22,893 nt of DNA from Clostridia bacterium (GTDB lineage: Bacteria > Bacillota_A > Clostridia > Oscillospirales > CAG-272). Made by a program: the position numbers and the translations under genes. Where the stretch lies: the NCBI GenBank assembly GCA_017453335.1, contig JAFTKI010000053.1:1-22893 (forward strand), written 5' to 3'. The notes beneath the pieces were generated by a model. It made no database searches. It was given only the letters and a program-made list of their open reading frames with translations, and had not been told where the DNA came from. Of this stretch, positions 15,364 to 22,869 are shown piece after piece (the stretch's first letter is position 1; each line of letters opens with the position of its first letter).

Positions 15364-16560
15364 TTACGAGAGGTCTTTTCGGTTTACTACCGAAAGATAA
15401 AGCTTTTCCACCGTTTCTCCAAAAAACTCTTTATCAAATCTATTCGCAAGTATTCTGCTTTGCAAAGCAGCAGACGCGCACCAAGCGGGATCTTGTACGA
15501 TCTTGTTCAGCGTTTCCAAAAACTCCTCTTGTGTTGTATATTCAAATCCGGACTGTCCTTCTGCAAGAATCTCCTTCAGACAAGGGTCTTTTCGGCACAA
15601 AAGCGGAAGGCCGTTTGCCGAGGCTTCCACGTAAGTCAGTCCCTGTGTTTCGCTGGTCGATGCGCTGATAAAAAGATCACCTAATTGATAGTATTCGTGT
15701 ACTTCTTGAGGCTTGACCATTCCTGTAAACTTTACGCGATCGGCAATGCCAAGCTCGACACACAGCTTTTCCAGATCCTTTTTGGCAGGTCCATCGCCAA
15801 CAATGATAAAGAACAGCTTTGGATTGGTTTGATAAGCAGACGGAAAATATCGGATCAGCTCGTCCAAATTTTTTTCAGTCCCCAAGCGTCCCAAGTTGAG
15901 CAACACAAAATCGTTGTTACCGATCCCAAGCTCTGATCGCATGCTTTGGCGTTTTTCTTCTGTGATTTTTTGTTTATGTTGGCTCAGATTGATACCGCTC
16001 GGAATCACGTGGATCGGCGGAATGATCTGATTTTCCTGCAAGGATTCTTTTACCTTTTCCGTAGGTGCGATTACGCAAGCCGCCTTTGTTAAACGGCCGC
16101 GGATCCATCTACGTATAATCTTTGCCCCCAAACGCTTGAATGGAATCACGTATGTCACATATTGTTCATACATCGTATGATAGGTATGAACAATCGGTGC
16201 TTTGGTGCGCTTGGAGATTTTTTTTGCATAAGAGTACGTAAAAAATTCACATTGACTGTGGATTATATCGGGTTTCCAATCGATCAGCTCACGAATCAAC
16301 TGATGGCGGTATGAAAAAGCCATACGTACATTCGGATAAATTGGAAAGGGAAACGATCTGATGTAGTAAACACTTCCCTCTTTGCGGCTGTGCGTATTTT
16401 CCGAGAGTGTTAAAATGCGTACCTCATGTCCCTTTTTCTGCAATTCTTCACAAAGGTTTTTCACCGATGTGACCACTCCGTTTGTGGTTACGGTAAAGAG
16501 ATCGGTTGTGATCAGAATTTTCATAAACTTTTGTACGGTTTGCCTTGAATCAGCCTTCAA
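15364..16560 (-). CDS. GT4-family glycosyltransferase, possibly a diacylglycerol glucosyltransferase
   Basis: A 398-residue GT-B-fold protein. The N-terminal domain begins MKILITTDLFTVTTNGVVTS near residue 13 and has the NGVVTS acceptor-side loop typical of the glycolipid-forming GT4 group. The C-terminal GT1 domain has NLGRLGTEKNLDELI, then FFIIVGDGPAKKDLE, then VKFTGMV and the EX7E motif in SETQGLTYVEASANGLPLL, which binds the nucleotide sugar. By similarity of layout it may glycosylate diacylglycerol at the cytoplasmic membrane, but other lipid or wall acceptors are possible. The TTG start is chosen because AAGGAGGG lies 6 bp upstream, while the internal ATG at residue 13 has no such site. 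It is monocistronic. Confidence 0.88.
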   Translation of the reverse strand: MKADSRQTVQKFMKILITTDLFTVTTNGVVTSVKNLCEELQKKGHEVRILTLSENTHSRKEGSVYYIRSFPFPIYPNVRMAFSYRHQLIRELIDWKPDIIHSQCEFFTYSYAKKISKRTKAPIVHTYHTMYEQYVTYVIPFKRLGAKIIRRWIRGRLTKAACVIAPTEKVKESLQENQIIPPIHVIPSGINLSQHKQKITEEKRQSMRSELGIGNNDFVLLNLGRLGTEKNLDELIRYFPSAYQTNPKLFFIIVGDGPAKKDLEKLCVELGIADRVKFTGMVKPQEVHEYYQLGDLFISASTSETQGLTYVEASANGLPLLCRKDPCLKEILAEGQSGFEYTTQEEFLETLNKIVQDPAWCASAALQSRILANRFDKEFFGETVEKLYLSVVNRKDLS

Positions 16561-16566
16561 AACAAA

Positions 16567-16574
16567 CCCTCCTT
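16567..16574 (-). promoter_or_regulatory. Ribosome binding site deciding the TTG start of the glycosyltransferase
   Basis: AAGGAGGG on the minus strand ends 6 bp before TTG (16558-16560). The next in-frame ATG (16522-16524) has only CAAAAGTTT before it. The mature protein therefore probably has 12 extra residues before the Rossmann strand. Confidence 0.65.
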
Positions 16575-16588
16575 ATGTTGATACACTT

Positions 16589-16597
16589 ATTGTACCA
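16589..16597 (-). promoter_or_regulatory. Extended -10 promoter for the glycosyltransferase
   Basis: TGGTACAAT on the minus strand provides a -10 (16589-16594) with a TGn extension. The -35 region is poor (TAGAAA at 17 bp). Confidence 0.45.
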
Positions 16598-16659
16598 CAT
16601 TTTTTGTCATTTTTCTACCCTTTTTTTAAACTTTCATTTATAATATTCACTATTTATTG

Positions 16660-16688
16660 TTGACGGATTTTCCGAATTATGCTATAAT
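16660..16688 (+). promoter_or_regulatory. Near-consensus sigma-A promoter for the PHP-like gene
   Basis: TTGACG (16660-16665) and TATAAT (16683-16688) are separated by 17 bp. Transcription would begin near 16695, about 34 bp before the ATG at 16729. Confidence 0.85.
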
Positions 16689-16728
16689 ATCCTTGTTTGA
16701 TCGATTTTGAAAGGCTTACATTGATAGA

Positions 16729-17442
16729 ATGAATACTGTTTTAATGGATTGGAATTGCGATCTTTTGTCCTGTGTGCGAATCGATCAGCCGAACGCAGGT
16801 GCCGAAGCTGCCGACGCGATGCGATATCTGATGGAGGCGCACGGTCTTACTCATTTTTGCATGATGCCCTTATTCGATGCAAGAAAAGAGCCCGCTTCGG
16901 TTTTCTTGCTGAAACGGACAGCCTATGAGGACTGCTTGAACAGGATTCTTTCAAACGCAATTTCGATAAAGTTTTCTGCTAAAGTCTTGTTGTACAAAGG
17001 AATTTCCGAAAATCGAGATCTGCATAAATTAACACAAAACACCGGCGGATATCTGCCGGTGCTGTTGCCGATTACTGCGTATGAGGATTGGATAGACGAA
17101 GAGTTAAACCGCTTGTTGTACAAACAAAAGCTGAAATTGCTTTTGTTATCCTGTGAGTTGTTTCCGATTTTGTATCCCGATGAAATCGTTGAAAAATTAC
17201 TTCGAATAGAAGGCGCGGTCTATCAATTCGGGTATCAGGCACTGTGGGACACAAAGCTGTGTCGATTGATCTATAATATGTACCGATTGAATCGACCGAT
17301 CTTGTTTGGAAGCGGTGTGAATTGTCTGAAACGCGCTTGGAGCTTCCCTGTTACAACTTTCCGCAATTCTGCCACTTCCCTTTTTTCCAAGTCCGATCTG
17401 CAAAGATTAGATCATTTCTCAAGGCAATTTTGGCTTGATTAG
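16729..17442 (+). CDS. PHP/CpsB-fold-like protein lacking the metal ligands, function unknown
   Basis: A 237-residue protein without signal peptide or clear membrane helix. Its layout follows bacterial CpsB/YwqE-type PHP phosphatases along the whole length: a first strand DWNCDLLSC where those enzymes have DIHSHIL, then AMRYLMEAHGLTHFCMMPLF where they have a helix plus GITHI..TPH, then a helix with LLPITAYEDWIDEELNRLL, KLLLLSCELF in the place of the AHPER strand, and GSGVNCLKRAW in place of the SDxH loop. All usual His/Asp/Glu metal ligands appear replaced, so catalysis is unlikely. The relation rests on pattern comparison by eye. The promoter is consensus, but the ribosome site is weak (GAAAGG 14 bp upstream). 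Its stop codon overlaps that of convergent spoIIID. Confidence 0.7.
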   Translation: MNTVLMDWNCDLLSCVRIDQPNAGAEAADAMRYLMEAHGLTHFCMMPLFDARKEPASVFLLKRTAYEDCLNRILSNAISIKFSAKVLLYKGISENRDLHKLTQNTGGYLPVLLPITAYEDWIDEELNRLLYKQKLKLLLLSCELFPILYPDEIVEKLLRIEGAVYQFGYQALWDTKLCRLIYNMYRLNRPILFGSGVNCLKRAWSFPVTTFRNSATSLFSKSDLQRLDHFSRQFWLD

Positions 17443-17717
17443 TGTGATTTCTGTTCTTTTTGCAATTCACAATATTTGATGCGAGTGGCTTCACCGCCGC
17501 GCAGATGCCTTTCTTGCTTATTTTTGAGCAAGAGATCTTGCACCTCTCTGTAAAGTGCTTTGTTGACATTTTTCAGATTGTGTGTTACGTCTTTATGTAC
17601 CGTGCTTTTGCTGACACCGAATGCCTGTGCCGCAGAACGGACGGTTGCCCGGTTTTCTACCATGTATTCGCCTAATGCCACACAGCGGTCTCTGCCGCTC
17701 CAATCGGACACCTTCAT
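17439..17717 (-). CDS. spoIIID: Sporulation transcription regulator SpoIIID
   Basis: A 92-residue DNA-binding protein closely matching SpoIIID, which acts in the mother cell after engulfment begins and adjusts the sigma-E regulon and the switch to sigma-K. The helix-turn-helix is TVRSAAQAFGVSKSTVHKDV (residues about 25-44), and the family signature RHLRGGEATRIKY follows near residue 70. The length fits the B. subtilis protein. GGGGG lies 8 bp before the ATG. A CATATAAT element at 17756-17763 may be a sigma-E -10, in line with the known control of spoIIID in Bacillus. Its presence shows that the organism belongs to a spore-forming lineage. The TAA overlaps the TAG of the convergent upstream gene. 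Confidence 0.96.
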   Translation of the reverse strand: MKVSDWSGRDRCVALGEYMVENRATVRSAAQAFGVSKSTVHKDVTHNLKNVNKALYREVQDLLLKNKQERHLRGGEATRIKYCELQKEQKSH

Positions 17718-17755
17718 AAATTCATCCCCCTTGATGCTTTCCTATCGTTGGTATT

Positions 17756-17763
17756 ATTATATG
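17756..17763 (-). promoter_or_regulatory. Possible sigma-E-type -10 element of spoIIID
   Basis: CATATAAT on the minus strand resembles the sigma-E -10 consensus CATACAAT and would start transcription about 30 bp before the spoIIID ATG. A matching -35 at 13-15 bp is not convincing (ACATATC lies too close). It overlaps a possible + strand -10 for the RNA methyltransferase gene (TTGATG at 17731-17736, TATTAT at 17755-17760, spacer 18). Confidence 0.35.
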
Positions 17764-17804
17764 AAGATGTTGATATGTTTTAGAATTCAGAATGGAAAAA
17801 TATT

Positions 17805-18575
17805 ATGACAAAAAAAGAAGAACGTAAGTTAACAAAATCAAATATTTTTGAAGGAATGACGTCGATCTCCGCTGTGCTGAACAGCGGCTTTGAAAACGAC
17901 CGAAAAATTGAAACAATCTGGATCGATTCGGAAAAGCGCAAGTCAAAAGCGGCAGAGATCGGGTTCTTAACCGCAAAATCAAAGGAACTGCAATTTACAA
18001 TCGAATTTGTTTCACATGAACAGATTGACGAAATCTCAATAGGAACCTCTCACGGCGGTATCGTGGCATTTTGCACTGATCGCACAATCCCAACGCTGAC
18101 GGTCGATCGGATCGTCCCCAATAGCTTTTACGTTTATCTGGAAGGCGTTGAAGATCCGTATAATTTCGGGTATACGATGCGTTCCTTGTATGCGGCAGGT
18201 GTTGCGGGCGCGGTAATGCCGCCGCGGAACTGGATGGATGCGGCAGGCGTTGTTGCAAGATCCTCAGCAGGTACATCGGAGCTGATGCCGCTTTACACTG
18301 CAGATGCGGAATCTGCAATTGAGCTGTTCAAGCAAGCGGGCTATCAGGTGCTTTGTGCAGGGATCCGAGATTCGGTTTCGCTGTTTGAAGAACACTTTTC
18401 TTATCCGATCTTGTTGGTGATCGGCGGTGAAAAACGCGGTATTTCCCGCAATATTCTGGAAAAAGCCGATCAGATCGTCAGAATTGATTACGGCAGGAGT
18501 TTTCGGGGATCTCTTTCCGCAGCATCTGCCGCAACCGTGATGGCGTTTGAGCTTTTCAGACAAAACAAAGAATAA
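17805..18575 (+). CDS. SpoU/TrmH-family RNA 2'-O-methyltransferase
   Basis: A 256-residue protein of the SPOUT class, which uses S-adenosylmethionine to methylate ribose 2'-OH in tRNA or rRNA. An N-terminal substrate-binding domain (about 1-95) includes SHGGIVAFC. The knotted catalytic domain has motif 1 LEGVEDPYNFGYTMRSLYAAG (Asn and Arg conserved; ends near residue 130), motif 2 ILLVIGGEKRGISRNILEKA, and motif 3 IDYGRSFRGSLSAASAATVM. Motif 3 reads SLSAASA rather than the common SLNVSVA, so it is a divergent member. The actual RNA target cannot be told. The ribosome site is weak (GGAAAAA). It is divergent from spoIIID and ends inside a long hairpin shared with the next gene. Confidence 0.88.
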   Translation: MTKKEERKLTKSNIFEGMTSISAVLNSGFENDRKIETIWIDSEKRKSKAAEIGFLTAKSKELQFTIEFVSHEQIDEISIGTSHGGIVAFCTDRTIPTLTVDRIVPNSFYVYLEGVEDPYNFGYTMRSLYAAGVAGAVMPPRNWMDAAGVVARSSAGTSELMPLYTADAESAIELFKQAGYQVLCAGIRDSVSLFEEHFSYPILLVIGGEKRGISRNILEKADQIVRIDYGRSFRGSLSAASAATVMAFELFRQNKE

Positions 18576-18621
18576 CAACAGCTCCGCAGAGTCGGCAGGA
18601 CTTTGCGGAGCTGTTGTTATT
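18571..18621. terminator. Long bidirectional terminator hairpin between convergent genes
   Basis: An 18-bp perfect inverted repeat (18571-18588 with 18604-18621) is extended by a G-T pair and AGTC/GACT, leaving a GGCAG loop, about 23 bp of stem in all. T-rich sequence follows on both strands. The TAA of the methyltransferase gene (18573-18575) and the TAA of the minus-strand DUF2974 gene (18620-18622) both fall in its arms or at its edge. Confidence 0.85.
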
Positions 18622-19732
18622 AGGGTTCTTTCTTTTTGAAAACGCTTGAGAGGAGACCTCCCTTTTGCGATTCCATATACAGTGCCAAGGTTCTCAAAAC
18701 AGTCTTTTTTACGTGCGGATCAAGTCCTGCGGATTTTTGCAGCCACTTGTTTTTTCGGAATGATACCAAGTCTGTCAGCGTTGTGGCATTGTCGGAAGAA
18801 AAAATCTGATACAACGCTTCCACGAACTGCTCGCGTTGCTTGGGGGTCATCTGCCCGATCCAGTTGTTCAAATTCTGGTCGTTCCTCTGGCTTCTTTTTG
18901 TGGTTTCCTTAACCGTGACAAGCGAACTGCCCAGCACACTCCATGACAGTGCATCGTGCTGAAACACGCCTGTTTGACGGCTTTTTACCACTGTATAGTT
19001 GTCTTCGTGATCCAAAAGGATTCCCACAAAAGCCGCTTGTGGAACAAAGGAGCGGATTAAGGGGCGAAGCTTAAGATATTCCGCGCTGTGCAAAAAGCCT
19101 TGGTTGAAGCCGGGGCCGTCAAGGCACCATACGCGTTTGATCATCTTTTTGACCGACGGATTGGAATGTACCGCTGCGTAAACCGCTAGATTTCCACCCT
19201 TGCTGTGTCCTGTGATCCGAATCTCGCCCGAAAAATTTTGGGCAGCCTCGTTCAGATATTGTGCTGCATAACGCTGGGCGGGAACTACGGGGAGAAAGCT
19301 CATATTCAGGTCTTCCTTCCAGCCCACCAAGGTATCATCGGTCCCTCGATAAGCAATCATCATGCTGTTCGGATTGATCAAAAAAGTAGTTGCCGAAAAT
19401 TGCGTTTCTTTTTTTGTATCAATTACATTGACATAGGCTCGCATTTCCACGTTTCGGAAGCGCCGAGTGTCCTTGACCGCTTTTAAAAGCGTGATCAAGC
19501 CCTTCGGAAGCAAAACCCCCATGTAGATATCCTTTGGATTGGGATGCTTGGCAAAAAAGCTGTTTGCCGCCGCCTGGATCGGGATCGATGAGCCTTGGTG
19601 TGCAGGCGGTACGATCCACTTATAATCGATATAAGATAATTGAGAAAAAATCAAGCTGTCCACGTCATTGACGGGGACCTCCTCAAAGGATATGTCGCCG
19701 CGCCATTTCAAATAGTCATACAGCGTTCCCAT
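18620..19732 (-). CDS. DUF2974 (Mbeg1-like) alpha/beta-hydrolase-fold protein
   Basis: A 370-residue protein. The N-terminus (LYDYLKWRGDISFEEVPVND, then VDSLIFSQLSYIDYK) is the hallmark of DUF2974. The central part has IAYRGTDDTLVGWKEDLNMS, a lipase-like oxyanion region, and the nucleophile elbow GHSKGGNLAVYAA with S177. LDGPGFNQGFL contains a likely acid residue. It may be a lipase or esterase, but substrates for this family are unknown to me. The last 100 residues are charged. No signal peptide is visible, so it is probably cytoplasmic. AAGGAG lies 7 bp before the ATG. It is the last gene of a minus-strand operon, 24 bp after the DUF1846 gene. Confidence 0.88.
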   Translation of the reverse strand: MGTLYDYLKWRGDISFEEVPVNDVDSLIFSQLSYIDYKWIVPPAHQGSSIPIQAAANSFFAKHPNPKDIYMGVLLPKGLITLLKAVKDTRRFRNVEMRAYVNVIDTKKETQFSATTFLINPNSMMIAYRGTDDTLVGWKEDLNMSFLPVVPAQRYAAQYLNEAAQNFSGEIRITGHSKGGNLAVYAAVHSNPSVKKMIKRVWCLDGPGFNQGFLHSAEYLKLRPLIRSFVPQAAFVGILLDHEDNYTVVKSRQTGVFQHDALSWSVLGSSLVTVKETTKRSQRNDQNLNNWIGQMTPKQREQFVEALYQIFSSDNATTLTDLVSFRKNKWLQKSAGLDPHVKKTVLRTLALYMESQKGGLLSSVFKKKEP

Positions 19733-19756
19733 ATTTTTCTCCTTTCCTATTGTCTC

Positions 19757-21244
19757 TTAACAACCGTGATAGAGACGCTTGCTTTCATAAACGGGTTCAC
19801 ACGTCAGGTGAATTCCCAGCTTTTTCATGGTGTTTTCATCATTTTCGGAAAGAATGACCGAGGAGTGCATCTCACAGCCGCGCAGGTTGGGCAACTGCTG
19901 CTGTGCTTTTGCCGCGATTGGATCGGTGACAGCCGAAATGGAGAGCGCAATCAGAACCTCATTGGGATGTAAACGAGGATTCTTGCTTCCGAAGCTGTTG
20001 ACCTTCAGATTGGTGATCGGCTCCAATACCTCGGGCGGGATCAGATTGATGCGGTCATCAATTCCTGCCATCGTTTTCAATGCGTTCAAAAGTGCCGCCG
20101 AGGTTGCTCCCATCAGGCGTGAGGTTCTTCCCGTGATGATCGTTCCATCCGCCAGCTCGATTGCCGCGGCAGGCTTGCCTGTTTCTTCCGCTCTCTTGCG
20201 TGCGGCGTCGGCAACCTTGCGATAATCGATATCCAATCCGCAGGATTGCATGATCAGCTTCAATTTCTCCACGTCGCGAGCTTCTCCGCTTCCCTTGCGC
20301 AGATTGGACATTGCGGTATAGTAGCGTCGCACGATCTCCATTTTTGCGGCGTGACGTACCGCTTCGTCATCAATGATGCAGTTGCCTGCCATATTCACCC
20401 CCATATCAGTGGGAGACTTATAGGGCGAATTTCCATGAATACGCTGGAACATTGCGTTCAAAACAGGGAAAATTTCAACGTCACGGTTGTAGTTGACGGC
20501 GGTTTTTCCGTAAGCCTCCAGATGGAACGGATCGATCATATTCATATCGTTCAGATCTGCGGTTGCCGCTTCATAAGCAATGTTAACAGGATGCTTGAGC
20601 GGCAGATTCCAGATTGGGAAGGTCTCAAACTTTGCATATCCCGCCTGTATTCCGCGCTTGTGATCGTGATAGATCTGGCTCAGGCATGCCGCCATCTTTC
20701 CGCTTCCGGGGCCGGGGGCTGTTACCACCACCAGCGATCGGGAGGTTTCAATATAGTCATTTTTTCCGTAGCCGTCGTCACTGACAATGTAGTCGATTGC
20801 CGAGGGATAGCCCGCGATGGAATAGTGACGGTAAACGCGCACGCCCAAGCCTTCCAGTCTCTTTTGGAATTTCAGTGCCGCGGGTTGGTCCTGCCAGCGC
20901 GTCAGCACAACGCTTCCAACAAACAGCCCAAAGCTGCGGAAGGCATCGATCAAACGCAACGTATCAAGGTCGTATGTGATTCCCAGGTCGCCGCGAACCT
21001 TATTCTTTTCAATGTCATTTGCATTGATGACGATCACGATCTCTGCCTGCTCCTTCAATTGGATCAGCATGCGGATCTTACTGTCGGGTGCAAAGCCGGG
21101 CAGTACGCGCGCCGCATGATAGTCGTCAAACAGCTTTCCGCCGAATTCCAGATAAAGCTTTCCGCCAAAGAGTGCAATGCGCTCGCGGATATGTGCCGAT
21201 TGCATGGCAATGTATTTCTCGTTATCAAATCCTACTTTATACAT
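19757..21244 (-). CDS. DUF1846 family protein
   Basis: A 495-residue protein matching the DUF1846 (UPF0371) family in length and layout. It begins GFDNEKYIAMQSAHIRERIA and has FGGKLFDDYHAARVLPGF near residues 34-52. APGPGSGKMAACLSQIYHD resembles a nucleotide-binding loop, followed by FPIWNLPLKHPVNIAYEAAT and DPFHLEAYGKTAVNYNRDVE. The family has solved structures but, as far as I know, no settled reaction. No membrane segments or signal peptide are evident. GAGGG lies 8-9 bp before the ATG. It stands 18 bp downstream of the M18 peptidase gene and 24 bp upstream of the DUF2974 gene, so the three are probably co-transcribed. Confidence 0.92.
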   Translation of the reverse strand: MYKVGFDNEKYIAMQSAHIRERIALFGGKLYLEFGGKLFDDYHAARVLPGFAPDSKIRMLIQLKEQAEIVIVINANDIEKNKVRGDLGITYDLDTLRLIDAFRSFGLFVGSVVLTRWQDQPAALKFQKRLEGLGVRVYRHYSIAGYPSAIDYIVSDDGYGKNDYIETSRSLVVVTAPGPGSGKMAACLSQIYHDHKRGIQAGYAKFETFPIWNLPLKHPVNIAYEAATADLNDMNMIDPFHLEAYGKTAVNYNRDVEIFPVLNAMFQRIHGNSPYKSPTDMGVNMAGNCIIDDEAVRHAAKMEIVRRYYTAMSNLRKGSGEARDVEKLKLIMQSCGLDIDYRKVADAARKRAEETGKPAAAIELADGTIITGRTSRLMGATSAALLNALKTMAGIDDRINLIPPEVLEPITNLKVNSFGSKNPRLHPNEVLIALSISAVTDPIAAKAQQQLPNLRGCEMHSSVILSENDENTMKKLGIHLTCEPVYESKRLYHGC

Positions 21245-21262
21245 TTATCTTCCCTCTTTTGT

Positions 21263-22573
21263 TTAATCGTTGAAAAGAATACGGTAGCTTCCATCGCCGT
21301 CTGCGAGGATTTGGGTTTCATAAAATTGCGCGGTTGCGTCGATCAGATATTTGGTATCGTACACACCTGCGGTCTCATACGCCGAGTGCATGGCAAGCTG
21401 CGCAAGACCGATATCGACCGTGATCAGCGGGACCTTGGTGTTGGCGATACTGCCAAGCGTTGAGCCACCGGGCATATCGCTCCGATTGGAATAATATTGA
21501 TACGGCACCGATGACTTTTGGCAGATTTTTGCGAAAAGTGCCGAGGAGATCGCATCAGTTGCATATTTTTGCGCCGCATTGTTTTTGATCACGACACCTG
21601 CGTTCATGCGCGGCGCGTTTTGCGCATCGCTCAGCTCGGGGTGATTCGGATGGATGGCGTGCGCGTTGTCGGCGGACAACATCATCGAGGATGCCAACAG
21701 TTGCATTTTATCTGAGTTTGTTGCCTTTGCGATTCTCTCAAGCGTATCGGAAAGCATGACCGATGCTGCTCCTTGCTTGGTGCTACTGCCTGTTTCCTCA
21801 TTGTCGGCGGCATAGTAGACGGTTATGCTGTCAGCTTGCGCGGGAGCCTGTAAAAAGCCTCTTAGCGTTGCGTAAGCACACATCAAATTGTCAATGCGCG
21901 GTGCCGAGAAAAACTCCTTGGAGGCACCCCAAACGGTGCTTGGCGTACGCGAATAAACAAACAACTCCATTTCCGCGATATCCGCAGGATCACAGCCTAA
22001 TTCCTTTGCAACAAGATTTTTTACGGAAGTCTCACGATCGCCCTTCTGTGCAAGCAACGGGATCATATCCACCGCCGAATTGTAGGTATATCCTGCGTTT
22101 ATATTGCGGTTTTGATGAATACAAACGTTGGGGATCACCAAAAGATCGCGGTCGATATTAACGTTCTTTGCCGTAAAAGCGCCGTTTTGCGCCAGGATCA
22201 CACGACCTGCAAGCGAGAGGGGTCTATCGCACCAGGAGGACAGGATCGTGCCGCCGTACACTTCGGTATTCAAGCGAATATAGCCGTTTTTCTCGTCCAT
22301 TACGTGATTGGCTTTCAGCTTGAAATTGGGAGAATCGGTATGACTTGCCGTGATCATAAAACGCTTTGGCGAGTCGGTGGGCATACGGAATGCAATAATC
22401 GAGGATTGATTTCGGGTAACGTAATACCCTTTTCCCGGCGTCAGATCCCAAGACTCGGATTCCTTCAAACAAAGAAAGCCATTTTCGTCCAGTTGCTTTG
22501 TTACCGACTCCACAGCGTGGAACGCAGTTGGGCTATTGGAAATGAATTGCAAAAGTGCCTTGATGCTGTCCAT
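21263..22573 (-). CDS. M18 family zinc aminopeptidase
   Basis: A 436-residue M18 (aspartyl aminopeptidase-like) enzyme that removes N-terminal residues, often acidic ones, from peptides in the cytoplasm. Metal ligands can be seen: H78 and D80 in ITASHTDSPNFKLK, D257 with E259/E260 in AADNEETGSSTKQGA, the MLSADNAHAIHPNHPE block, and a C-terminal His in AMHSAYETAG. The ATG at 22571-22573 is preferred over a TTG 33 bp upstream (22604-22606) because GGAGG lies 9 bp before the ATG and inside the longer frame. It heads a probable operon with DUF1846 and DUF2974 genes, from a near-consensus promoter at 22612-22640. Confidence 0.94.
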   Translation of the reverse strand: MDSIKALLQFISNSPTAFHAVESVTKQLDENGFLCLKESESWDLTPGKGYYVTRNQSSIIAFRMPTDSPKRFMITASHTDSPNFKLKANHVMDEKNGYIRLNTEVYGGTILSSWCDRPLSLAGRVILAQNGAFTAKNVNIDRDLLVIPNVCIHQNRNINAGYTYNSAVDMIPLLAQKGDRETSVKNLVAKELGCDPADIAEMELFVYSRTPSTVWGASKEFFSAPRIDNLMCAYATLRGFLQAPAQADSITVYYAADNEETGSSTKQGAASVMLSDTLERIAKATNSDKMQLLASSMMLSADNAHAIHPNHPELSDAQNAPRMNAGVVIKNNAAQKYATDAISSALFAKICQKSSVPYQYYSNRSDMPGGSTLGSIANTKVPLITVDIGLAQLAMHSAYETAGVYDTKYLIDATAQFYETQILADGDGSYRILFND

Positions 22574-22582
22574 TGCTCCGTG

Positions 22583-22587
22583 CCTCC
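22583..22587 (-). promoter_or_regulatory. Ribosome binding site deciding the M18 peptidase start
   Basis: GGAGG on the minus strand lies 9 bp before ATG 22571-22573, with a second ACGGAG closer. It falls inside the longer TTG-initiated reading frame, which argues for the shorter protein. Confidence 0.75.
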
Positions 22588-22611
22588 GAATCAAATTCAA
22601 AATCAATTATT

Positions 22612-22640
22612 ATTATACCATAGTTTGTTTGTAAAATCAA
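22612..22640 (-). promoter_or_regulatory. Sigma-A promoter of the M18-DUF1846-DUF2974 operon
   Basis: On the minus strand TTGATT (22635-22640) and TATAAT (22612-22617) are separated by 17 bp, with TGG as an extended -10. Transcription would begin near 22605, about 32 bp before the ATG. Confidence 0.85.
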
Positions 22641-22708
22641 CAAGAAAGCACTTTATTTTTCTGATTTTTTATTATAAAAAACAAAATAAAGTTTTTTTCA
22701 AAAAGGAC

Positions 22709-22737
22709 TTGCAAACCGTGAGCGATTATGTTATAAT
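22709..22737 (+). promoter_or_regulatory. Sigma-A promoter of the tRNA-Val gene
   Basis: TTGCAA (22709-22714) and TATAAT (22732-22737) have a 17-bp spacer. The start would lie about 6 bp before the first tRNA base, giving a very short leader. Confidence 0.9.
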
Positions 22738-22749
22738 ATCAAAGGTCAT

Positions 22750-22826
22750 GGAGGCATAGCTCAGTTGGTTAGAGTGCATGCTTGACATGCATGAGGTCGC
22801 TGGTTCGAACCCAGCTGTCTCCACCA
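22750..22826 (+). tRNA. tRNA-Val (anticodon GAC)
   Basis: A complete 77-nt cloverleaf. The acceptor GGAGGCA pairs with TGTCTCC (one G-T), the D-stem GCTC pairs with GAGT, and the anticodon stem CATGC/GCATG encloses TTGACAT, so the anticodon is GAC, reading GUC/GUU valine codons. The variable loop is short, and the T-arm is GCTGG-TTCGAAC-CCAGC. The discriminator A and the CCA end are encoded. It has its own promoter and terminator and appears to be a single-tRNA unit. Confidence 0.96.
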
Positions 22827-22833
22827 GAAAAAA

Positions 22834-22869
22834 GCACACATTGTCTTGGCAGACAATGTGTGCTTTTTT
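22834..22869 (+). terminator. Intrinsic terminator of the tRNA-Val unit
   Basis: GCACACATTGTCT (22834-22846) pairs perfectly with AGACAATGTGTGC (22851-22863) around TGGC. Six T follow, matched by six A on the 5' side. The terminator begins 7 bp after the CCA end. Confidence 0.95.

Noticed and set aside
20246..21463. 405-codon plus-strand open frame opposite the DUF1846 and M18 genes
   Set aside because: Both minus-strand genes are supported by family motifs and ribosome sites; this frame is not.
22574..22606. N-terminal extension of the M18 peptidase from TTG
   Set aside because: The GGAGG ribosome site for the downstream ATG lies inside the extension, and the added residues do not resemble M18 N-termini.
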